From Patiria pectinifera (taxonomy: Eukaryota > Echinodermata > Asteroidea > Valvatida > Asterinidae), in assembly GCA_029964075.1 (NCBI GenBank), contig CM057130.1, forward strand, positions 3,100,001 through 3,164,000: a stretch of 64,000 nt of DNA. The letters run 5' to 3'. Position 1 is the first letter of the stretch; each line of letters starts with the position of its first letter. Under the pieces are notes generated by a model. That model ran no database searches. It was not told the DNA's origin and saw nothing but the letters and a program-made list of their open reading frames with translations. A program made the translations under genes and the position numbers. This document shows, in pieces, positions 13,401-25,400 of the stretch.

Positions 13401-16400
13401 CGCTAAACATGTGTACCTTGCATGTGTATATCTGGTCGCAATTACATTGTAAATCCAAATTCATTTTGCACATTTCAGCCGATGACGTCATCTAACCGGA
13501 AGTAATGTACAAATAAAATATGCCATGAAACATTTCAAAACCTAAGTGATCAGTTTTCAAATTTGGAAGTTGTTATGCTGAACTTCATCGGTGTTTTCTT
13601 AGATAAAATATTCGCAACTGATAGGAACAAAGTTGGCGCCCTATCACCCTGCGCCTGATGACGCAAAAAATGATAAATGCATGCATTTAATTATTAGAAA
13701 CATGCTTTTAGCCCTTACAAATTCATTTCAAGCATTTTTTGGTTTTGCTACGATGAATCAAATTCAATTTGGCTGCCAATATGGCTGCCAAAAAATGCAT
13801 ATCTGGATTTGTCTTACTTGCATTTTTCTAACATGTTCCAAATTCCGGCCCGGCTGCCCTTACCGGCCGGTTTAAGTACCGGTACAGGCCAGCCCTTAGC
13901 TCGGCCGGCTAGTTTAATCCTCTTCAAACCGGCAGAGCAACCGGCCAGAGTAATGATTATTAATTCGGTGTTTTCTGCTATCTCTTTTGGTAGATTTTAC
14001 TTTCATTGAAACCAAACTGTTATGTAATACGCTAAAACGAAATGCAATGAATAAATATATGCTAGCCATCCATCTGTGGAAAGATAGAGTTTGGAAGCTT
14101 GTTTACGCACATCTTCATACAATAGACACTAATCCGCTTAGAACTCTTTGTTTAACTCTGGAGGCTGACAGGCTGCATACCAGTAGGTTGTTCGTTGATT
14201 GAATTTGAAGTGTTGCCGAGATACTGGAGCAAAACCGCCCTTATGGTCGCGAAGGCGAAGCATGGTAAATTCGTGAACCCCCAAAAACATGGCCTTTGGA
14301 ACGTTTTGTTTCTCAGAAAATATGCTCAACATGATTGAAATGTTAAATTGTAACGGAAGAAATTCTAAATTTCAAGTCAGTGAAAAAAAGGCCGTCATCG
14401 ATGCCAAAACCTCAATACTGGTTACTGGTAAAGCAGACCTTCAAGTCTGGAAGCAATCGTTGGAAAACGTCCCCAAATCTATGTATGTATATAACTTCTA
14501 GGAATTTACGAAAGTTGTTATTTTACGAGTAGTTCAACAACAGAGGTGGCAGCAAGTCATTTTTCGCAAGTCCAAGTCAAGTCACAAGTCATTGTTTGCA
14601 AGTCCAAGTCAAGTCACAAGTCATTAGGTCCAGTCACAAGTCAAGTCACAAGTCATTAGGTCCAGTTACAAGTCAAGTCACAAGTCATTTGGTCTAAACA
14701 CAAGTCAAGTCACAAGTATCTTTGTCCAAGAACACGTCAAGTTGCACATTATTTTGTCCAGCCGTAATGAGCTAATGGAACCTGACGTCAACTTACGAGT
14801 TATTTTGAACATGCCTCCTTAATTCCCCTTTTCCAATGTGTTGCAATTACTATTCTAGACTTGTAGTTTATCACATATCTGTCGGATAATAGCCCTTTGT
14901 ATACTTTAATAAATTTACTTTACATTGTAGAAATAAATGTTGAGATGACATGAAAAAAAGACTTTACTCACTCGATTACATGTAGTATACTAACACTTTA
15001 TTGTTCAATTTTCATGTATACTAAACGCCTACCAATGGGTTAGGCTATCCGGTATTTTACATGCAATTGACAAAGGCCTGCTTTCTTTTCATGAAAGGTT
15101 CCTTTCAAAGTTTGCTCAACCATTACATTAAGCAAGAGACTTGGTCATTGAAAACTGTATTTTGTTGTGACAGTCTTATTGAAAACTTTTGAAACTAGTG
15201 GGAACTATTCATTTTACTGGATTCAGTCACTGAGGTCTATTTTCTGGAATGAAACTTTCTCGCTGCATCTATAAACTGAATTTATAAACACCTTGAGTGG
15301 CCTTTTTGGGCCGTGTGTTGGGCGACTTCAATTGAAAAAAATCTATTTTTTTCATGTACAAACTGTTACACTTCAAATAAACAAGATTTGATAGCATAGT
15401 ATCACTCAACTTTGCTCCGTGTGGCCTCATAATTATTCCTCCATGACTGAATACAGTTTCGATGGGGGATGTAGTAGCAGGAACTGACATCACCCTCATA
15501 GCAAGAGGAAAGAGTCTGCGGAGGCTGTTCTTATTTACCAACCAGAAGTACACGCAACGTAACAGCTCAGCTCACTGATATGATCTACAGCTGCAGCTGG
15601 GCGAAGTAGAAACCGCGCAAGCCAAAGTCCGTTTTTTAATGCACGTAAGGCGTAAACCGAATAGCTAATTAAAAGTATAATAGCTTAATTAAAGTGTATT
15701 GGGTCGCTCGAGTAGCGTTTGACTTGGGTTGGTAACAAGTCATTTTTTGCAATCCAAAGTCAAGTCACAAGTCATTGTTTGCAAGTCCAAGTCAAGTCAC
15801 AAGTCAAAGCTGGAATTTACAAGTCAAGTCACAAGTCACAAAAATAGCGACTCGAGTCCGACTCGAGTCCAAGTCACATGACTCGAGTCAGCAACTCTGT
15901 TCAACAATCATCGAAGTATATTCCAAATTTCAGCTTAATCTGTTGTTGCTAACGCTTGTGTTACTGCTTGAACTATCTCTAAGGAAAAACTCGACAAGGA
16001 TTTATTCCTACCCAACCCACTTGCATGGTTTGCATAGCGCCGTATAGGTGCTACAGATGACCAATTTTGGCCTGGCGGCACAATAACGACGGGTATATTA
16101 GCATATTCATTAGTGTCGCCACTTGGCGTGGGCCTCGGTATCGACTAATGCGGAAGCCGGCAAAAAGGGTGATATTTATTAATTAATAGCTCGCGGAAAA
16201 GGTTTTTATGCACATTTTTACTACACACCATAATGGATAGGAGCCTTATTAATATTTGTGAGGCTTGAACAGATTGGCAAACATTGTAAACGCCGGTGTA
16301 ACAACTTTCAAAAATGCGCATAGCCAGGCCTATTTTTCCAATTAATAATAATGATAATAATAATAATAATAAATTATAATAAAAATGATAATAATTACCC

Positions 16401-19400
16401 TGGATTGGACATTTGGGAGCTAGACATCCCCATAGACTTGTGCACAAAGTTGTTCAAACTTTAATGTGCCCTTACCCAATATTCCCTTGTCCTTTTCCCA
16501 CGAATTTCGGTATGTTCGCTAATTAAACCACGAGCAACAAATACAATCTAATTGCGACAACAAAATTGTGGCTCTAAAGGGAAGCTGTGACAAAAGGGAG
16601 ACATGAAAATGTCTCCCTAATGACCGTTGTCCCCCATCGTGCGAAGAAATTACGATAACGTGTCTTATAACGCGCTCTACCAAGATCACAGCGCCTAACA
16701 AAAAGGAGGAAAACACAGAGGGGTCGGGACAACAAAGCAGTACTAACAATAACAACAATGGGGGGGGGGGACACAGGCATTAAGAGAGATCTGGGAAAAG
16801 GAAAGTCTTTAAAGAACGTTTGAAAGTTGACACCAACTCCGTCTCTCTCAGATCAACAGGAAGCTCGTTTCAAGGGCGCGGCGCTGCAACCTTGAAAGAG
16901 TTATCCCCAGCTCTCTTGTTGGATCTTAGGAGAGAAAGCCGGGTGTGATCAGAAGTTAAGACGAGCAGACTAGAGTCGGTGTCTGTGGGAAGCGGAAGCA
17001 TTGAGTAACTGTATAAGGTCGGTCAAGTAGGTTGGGGATAGAGCACGAAGGCACTTGTATATTAGGGTGAGAATTTTAAAGGAGATCCGCTGCTTGACAG
17101 GGAGCCAGTGAAGCTCTACCAACAGGTCAGCAGAGGGTTGGTCCCGTCCACACACACACAGTGGCGTAGCCACCGGGGCGTGGGGGGGCGACCGCCCCCA
17201 TGAAACCTTGTCGCCCCCCAGTCGCCCCCATATGAGATTTTGAGTTTCTAAAAAAAAATATCATTGATCTTAATCTAAATAGTCGCGAATGATCCACATG
17301 ATGACCACTGAGAAACGACCCTTCGACCGGCGACCGCGGACCAGGAAGCTGACAACCGGCGTGACATAGCGCATAATGATAATCTAAAATGCGTATTAAC
17401 ACCCACTGCACTGATCGCTCACACTACGGAACACGCATTATAGACAGGTAGTCCATGGGTCACACAGTTTCAGTCAGCGATATCACGCGAATCGGCCACG
17501 CTCAAACTTTTTCCTCCATTCATATAAGCTAAATAATAATAATAGACCAATTCAAATTCCTTAAAATCAGTGGCGTAGCCACGGGGGGGGGGGGCGTGGG
17601 GGCGACAGCGCCCCCCCCCATGAAACCATGTCGCCCCCCAGTCGCCCCCCCCCCCCACTGAGATTTTGAGTTCCTAAAAAAAATATCATTGATCTACATG
17701 ACGCCATGGGCGTCAATCCTGGGGGGACAGGGGGACTGGTCCCCCCCCCCCACTTTTTGAAGGGTGGAAGACACAAATTCAAATGCCCCCCCCCCCCAGA
17801 TTTTTGAACTCGTGTCTCATTTACAGGGCCCTATTATGTACTACAATGTATCTTTTGCATAGAAAATATTGGTTAAAGTGGTCAGAATTTGCCTCAGATA
17901 GCACCACAGAGCATTTAGAATCTAAAAATTTTCGGGGCCCTTAAGCTGGCCCCGAACCCCACGCCTATAGCTCAGAATTCTGGTAGCTTATTCAATGACT
18001 CCAACCTCGAAACACAATGTTCAAAAATTTGTCTTATGTCTTTAGCTGAGAAAAATAATTTTTAACAAAATTATGTTTAAATTATTATCTTTTGTGCTAA
18101 GATAATTATTGGTTAAAGTGGTAAGAAATTGCCTCAGATCACACCACAGAGTATCGAGAATCCATTTTTTTCGGGGCTCTTAAGCGGGCCCCGAACCCCA
18201 CGCCTATAGCTCAGAATACAGATAGCTGATTCAGTGACTCCAACCTCGAAAACGATGTTCAAATAATTATCTTTTGCGAAGAAAATATTAGTTAAAGCAT
18301 GGAGGAAAGTGGTAAGAAATTGCTTCAGATCACCACACCACAGAACATCTAGAATCCAATTTTTTTCGGGGCCCTTAAGCGGGCCCCGAACCCCCACGCC
18401 GTAAGGGCTTCGCGCTTCGCGCTTCGCCCTTCGCCCTTCGCGCTTCGCGCTTCGCCCTTCGCGCTTCGCGCTTCGCATCAGTTCTGATCAAGGTATGTCC
18501 CCCCACTTTTGAGAAGCGATTGACGCCCCTACATGACGCCCCCACATGAAATGTTCCAGCCCCCTAGCCCCATCGGCGGCGGAACACTTTTAAAAGTGGG
18601 GGGGGGGGGGGGGCAAGGTCCAGTTACTGTTCCCGGAGCAGAATTAAAGCAAAATCAAAGCAAATGGGAAAAGCGTGAAGTTGGTCCGAAACGAAAGTGT
18701 GACCTACGTAATGTCTGCTAACCTATGCGTGTGGACTAATCCTACCGGTATATCCCTATTTTTCGTATAATTTTTCTTATTTTGTGTCGCCATACTCACT
18801 TAGGTATAAGGCCTAATGTCAAATTGCACCCCCAACCAGGGGTGTCAATCGCTTTTCAAAAGTGGGGGAACATACCTTGATCAGAACTGATGCAAGCGTG
18901 AAGCGCGAAGCCCTTGAGGCGTGGGGTTCGGGGCCCGCTTAAGGGCCCCGAAAAAAAAATGGATTCTAGATGCTCTGTGGTGCGATCTGAGGCAATTTCT
19001 GACCACTTTAACCAATATTTTCTGAGCAAAAGATACATTGTAGTACATAATACTATTAATAGGGCCCGATAAATGAGGCACGTGTTCAAAAATCTTTTTT
19101 ACCTCTTGTATCATTTTAATTAACCTCCTTTTTAAAATCGCTCCTGGTAAAAAGTGGGGGGGCAAAATAGCTACCTATTCAAAAGTGGGGGGGCAACTGC
19201 CCCCTCTGCCCCCCCGGTTCCGCCGCCGGTGCCTAGCCCCCCACACTGAAAAATTCCTGGCTACGCCACTGCACACACACAAAGACTAGCCGAGCAGCTT
19301 TATTTTGAAGGTGCTACGAGCGCCTAAGGTCTGAATCGTGTGCACCGAACAAGAGAGAATTGGCGTTGTCTAGACGGCACAGGACAAGACCTCTGACGGC

Positions 19401-22400
19401 CTGATGGCAGGCATCTTGTGTGATGAATCGGCGAATGCGCCAGAGATTACGTATGTGGAAGTTAATGGTCTTGCAAAGAAAATTAACTTGCAGGGACATA
19501 TTTAGAGAACCATCCAAGGTGACACCTAAGTTCTTAATGGACTTGGAAACAGGAATAGTAAGACTACCTAATTTCAGCTCAAGGTCAGAGAATGTCGGTA
19601 AAATACGGATGTTGGCAAAGAGAAAGAATTCGGTTTTGTCCTGGTTTAACTGCAGCATGTTGTGAATCATCCATTTGTTAATCATGGAAACACGTGAAGA
19701 TAGCTTGGATAGCACGCCCTGACAATCGCCCTCAGTTCGAGGTTCAAATTCGGAATATAGCTGAATATCGTCGGCATATGCGTGAAACCCGATCTCAAAT
19801 TCACGAATGACTAAAAGTAATGAACACATCATAACGAGTTTTAGCACATAATTGGATCATTATAATAGTCGGGTGGGAAGAAGGGGGTATCGTGCACCCG
19901 CGGAAATCAACTTCTAATCAATGTCTCTACATTAGAAATGTAGAGACATTTTTAAATTGTTTTAACATAGCAAATGATCTAAAGACGTAAATTAGAAATT
20001 GATTTCCGAGAGTGCACTTAACCATTAGGGAAATAAACCCTGAAAGTTGCAAGAAGATACGGTTTTCCAAACGGGAGAAATTAATTTTCACTGATGTCGC
20101 CTGGCTGTGCGAACGTGTCTGTGTACATGTAGTTTGATTCAAAATAAGAGTGTTACGTAACCTTTAGAATTCACCCTTCGCAACCACATGGCTGTTGTAC
20201 CGGCCAAGAGGGGCAAAAAACCCCGGGGTTTAGCCCCCCCCCCCGATTGTGTCTAGCCCCCAATTGTGTGTAGCCCTCATTGAAAATATGGCACGAGCCC
20301 CCTCCCCCACCTTTTGTTTTTCGGAGGCCTAAGTGTCCGGAGAAAATAACCGGTATGCAATTCAATTCAGCACGCTTTCCTGAAAAAAATTCTGGATCCA
20401 CCCTGCTAGCCCCCCAAAAATATTGGCTCTAGAACCACGTCTGGGATCATACCCGCCTCAAAGGGCCGGTACAGGCAGCGCAGGAGATACATACCACATT
20501 ATTTGGCTGATATATGACGCTTTGCTATTTTTTTTTTTACCAATAATGCGGGCATATTGGCCGCCATATTTGACGCCATATTGGCCGCCATTTTGAATTT
20601 GAAGCATGATAGCAAAAAAGAGATACCATCAATGAATTTGCGAGGGTAAAAAACATAATAACTCACAATTTTGTTGATCCTTTTATCACATTATTTGGAC
20701 GATATATGACTTTTTCGTCTTTTTACCAATAAGGCGGCCATATTGGCTGCCATATTTGACGCCATATTGGCCGCCATTTTGAATTTGAAACATGATAGCA
20801 AAAGAAAACCAGAATTGAATTTGCGAGGGTAAAAAAACACATAGCTAACAATTTCATTGATGCTTTTATCACATTATTTCGACGATACATTTTTTTTACC
20901 ATATTGGCCGCATTCCTTGGCCAACATTAATTTTAAGCATGATAGCAAAAAAGGGATACCAGAAATGAATTTGTGATGGTCAATTTCTTATAACTAACAA
21001 TTTTTAAAATGATTTTATCACATTATTTAGCTGATCTATGCCTTTTCCAAGTTATTACCATTTTTGGCGGCCATACTGGCCGCCATCTTGAATATCTAAG
21101 GGGAAGCATCGGATTGTTTTTACTGTTAACCTCCAAAATGTGTTTTAGGACCCTAAAAGGCACCCCAAAAATTGGTGAAAGTTAGTTGGGGGGGGGTGCA
21201 CGGAGGGTTCCCTGTAAATACCCAACTAACAGGTTTTTCCGGACAATTTTGGAAAATGTGCATTTGAAGTATTTTGTTCAACACAAATTCAATTAGGCGC
21301 TGATTTTGAGAGCGACGTATATCCGGGTTTCATTTTGGCAATAACTAGCATTTGATTTCATTTTGCATCCTTCAAAAAACAGAATGTGCATAACGTTTCT
21401 TATAAATGATTACAAATACGTGATTTGGATTTCGGTTCGACGGATGCATTGCCGATTATTACGAATGTGCAATACAATTCGCAGAAAATCGATTTGTTAT
21501 TGTGACACGGGCTGAATTGTACATTCTTTTCATTTGTCATAATTTAAATTCGCAAAGTCTGCATTCATTTAAAATAAACTATACAGCCTATACAAATCAT
21601 GATACAGCTTTGATTGATTTAATCAATGTATTGTAGGCCTAAGTGGATCATTGATGTGTTTGTTCTTATGTAAACAACGGATTATTTGAAAATGGCAAAT
21701 GAAATGTGAGAAAGATATAAATCTTACCAAAATAAAATCAATCAAAATAATCTTGTAGGAATATTATTTGAACGGTAAAGGGAAACATCACGTGTCATGT
21801 TACATGGGATCCGGAGGACATTTGTGTTGTGTTGTGCGTGGTTACATGATGGGATTGTGGCAAATGCTGAGCAAAAAAAGAACGATTGTCTTTATCTTAG
21901 GTTTTTATGTAGGATTTATTACAATAGTTGGTATGTTTTCAAAGACTAAATCACTTTGGGTTAGCTCAATCATAACAAATATTCAAAAATTCAATCATTC
22001 AATCAACCATTCCTCATATGTTACTTTTGTGAACACATAAGTGAATTCTAATGCTTGACCAGGCAAACGTAACACTGCATGGAAATTCGGCTACACATTA
22101 GCGTAGTAGATGGATGATAATTAAAAAGAAAACAGGATTGCGGATGTGCCTTCGATTTCGCGCTAAAATGAAATGTTGATAAACCAAATTCAGTGCACAT
22201 TCGGGAATTTGTACGCTGATTTTTCACGACAGAACGCACCTTCATGGAAATAGAACTATCATTTATTAAATAGAAACAGGGATTTGAAACGTTCATTCTA
22301 TTTCGCACAAAAACGAAAGCTTCTTTTACAACTTATTGTACACATTTTTCCGAAATTGTCCGGGAAAACCTATAATTAGGGGAGTTTTTGAATTACACGC

Positions 22401-25400
22401 AGAGTTCTTTTAACCTTACGGGTCGATTATTACATTAACCGAAATTTAATATTCACCAAATGTATCTCAATTACTATTATATTTCATAATAAATAGTCAG
22501 TACATTTCCCCACTTTGTTATTTTTTTCTTTGAGCAAAAGAATACGTTAAAGAAATAGAATAAATAAATTCTCTCACATTTCAACATGAATGTCCTTTTC
22601 CCCTTGTTTTCTGAGGACAATATGTCAAACTAGTCATGACAATAATATGGACCCATTCTTTTTATTTTGTGCCTACTCGTTTGTGTTCGTAGGGTTGTTT
22701 CTCCTATAACTTTAAACACACAATAAGCATCAGGGCGGAATTTTCTCTCTCTTTTTAAATTCCGTCCTGAAAAATCAACATGCAAGTTTGAGAGTCTCGC
22801 TAAGTTTTAATTTTAAAACATTTTCATCTCTTTTAATTAGTTTTTAAATTGTCATGTCAAAAGTTGCTCCGACAATACCATTGGCCAACATTCCTTTAAA
22901 TTGTGTTTCCTTTAAGGCAATTCAACACCACACCAACGTTCGGTGTTTTTCATGCAGTAGCCCAGCACTTCCTTGATGCAAATATATCTCGTAGGTTAGC
23001 CACCTCTTGTGCCACGAGGGTTATCATTGTCGGGTTGCTGCGTACCGCGGGGTGGAAAGTATGGGGCGTCTGTCTCCAACAGGAGCCTGGGTTCTTGCGC
23101 GGTACCAAAAGTGTCAGCCCAACACACAATATTTGAAAGGCTGAGCACCACTGTTTGGCCTCTTCCCAATTACAAGAAGCAATGGAGATGAATTCTCCAA
23201 TGTCGGGGAAGAGACTCTGACACAATTTGACGACAGTCTTCCTCAGCATCCCGCCAGTTCAGTATTTGCTTCTACAACTTTGATCAACGTACTCATTTGG
23301 GTAGCCAGTAGAGCAGTATTTGGGTCAGGCTTGAGTTCTGGTTTAGGGGACTCATTACATTTTTCCGTTTCAGTGTATTCAACGGTTATTAGCCCTTTTC
23401 TGTCAATTCATGTAGTTTGGATTGAAGGGGTGCGCTGGGGTCTCATGGAAGTCGTCTATCGTTACATTGCCCTTTTGGTTTCTGACAGTAGTTATAATCT
23501 GAGCAAATTTTAACCCTATCCCAGGAAGAGTGGTTAGTTCTTTGGATGAATCACCATGATTGTTATATTAATACCCCCTTACTTACTAAAATGAATATTA
23601 CATTACGAAGAAGCTGTTATTTGGGCTGTATCGACAGCCGGTCACTTTCGATACTGCCAACGCCTTCTGTTGGAAGTGACGCCCAACAGTTTGACCTGAT
23701 TGGCAGTATTAACGCAGTTTAGGCTGCCAATGGTTGTTATTTCGGTTAATCAAATTTCATGTACCAAAAACCGCTGCACACTTTATGGATATAACAGCTT
23801 CTATATTAAACACAGCACTATGTAATTGTGAAAACAATTTCAAACCTTAATACATGTACATATCTAAATCAACAAATTATATCAACAACATGTCGTTAGT
23901 TTTGACGAGTCTGGCCTAATGAAATGTCTTTCAGCAATAGCGGAGATACATCGTTCATTAAATATAATACTAGTCAACGAAATTTGTTTTTGATTTTTTT
24001 CAACAAACGAAAAAAAAATGTAGAACAATTTAAATAACCGATTTATTCTAGTCGCCAATGTTGCAGTTGGCTGTCTTACCTGAGATTCCGCCAAGCCTGG
24101 CCGGGGTGAGTCTTGGGAGTCGAAGGCACGGACGCAATGAAACAAGGCGTTCACCGCAAGGTGCTGTTCTGAAGACTGACATATGGCTGTCATGGGCAGC
24201 TCAGGAGACACCCAGCCGCGCCATTTTTCAGTGACTTTATTTATGCTTTACTTCGCTTCAGTGACTTTACTCATGTTTCTACATACTTCTTTGTATCAGG
24301 ATCATGTTCAGTCCAAGTTTTAAGTTCATAAGAACCGTTTTGAAGAAAGGTCGAGGAGAAATATCCAAATCACCCCACAAAAAAGTGAGATGAACAGCCC
24401 GATCACCCAACAAACGTCTTTATTAACTTCCCCAAAATGTTCCGAAATACTTGCAAATTCATATTTATTCAAGAATTCGGTTAATTTTAAGCTATTTTCA
24501 GCTCAAATACTAATTCGTCCGGGGCGAAATAGCAATCTGCCTGGGCGAAAGAGTGGGCCATTTTTTTTTTGAGGCCGTATCCTAAATAAGCTTCCGTATA
24601 AAAGCAACGTGATCACGGAACTCGACATTTCTGGTTTCTAAGTCGAGTTATCTGCACGTTATATTCGCCTTGTACAACGGTCGAGTTGTCAGAGCGTTGT
24701 GTAAACCGTAGAGACAGGTTGTGTAAACCGTGGAGTTGGTTTCATCAGTGAATCTTAAACCCAACGATGTTATTTTCGAATATTTTCTTGGGATCCTAAG
24801 CAGAAAAACATCTGCTTTTATTTCAACAACACCAGACAATATTGGTTATAAGGCTCTTGCCAATACGTGAGTGGCCCAGGCATTGTGCGTGAGTGGCCCA
24901 GGCATTGTGATGGAAATGTACAATCCCAGTGCCAAACCACATGCATGACATGTACAATTTAAACAAGTAAAAAACGTTGTCTTCAATTTGCTTAAGAAAA
25001 CGGATTCTTTTCACTTACCCTTTATAACGCCTCCTGCAGCAAATGCCACTATTTGGGAAACACAAGCCAACAAAAAAAAAATCATCAATTTTTTACATAG
25101 AGAGTCTGCGTTTGAAAAAACACACCCCAAATTTACCATGGGCGTCGCGAGGGGGGGGGGCGCAATGGGGCGCTTTCCCCCCACGGAAAAGCCCCCCCCC
25201 CCCAAACAAAAAGGAAGAAAAAAAAGAGGAAAAAAAAAGAAAAAGAGGCGCGAAGTCAAAGTGGTGTAAATTCAAAGTTAATGGGTAGGGGGGGGCAAAA
25301 TATCCTTGCCCCCCTCTAAAACCGATAAATCGAGAATATGTTGAGAAATACAGGGTTTTGGAGGAAAATATGTTTCGCCTTGTCTAGAAACAATCGTGGC

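Noticed and set aside
14541..14760. CAAGTCA repeats as satellite or telomere-like DNA
   Set aside because: They are subterminal repeats of the hAT element, mirrored at its right end.
17127..17411. 94-codon frame linking LINE and hAT-type DNA
   Set aside because: Crosses an insertion junction; composition is G/C-run MITE sequence.
21768..22040. 90-codon plus-strand frame in the ~1.14-kb TIR element
   Set aside because: Low-complexity, no family resemblance and not kept in the related element at 25,482-26,664.
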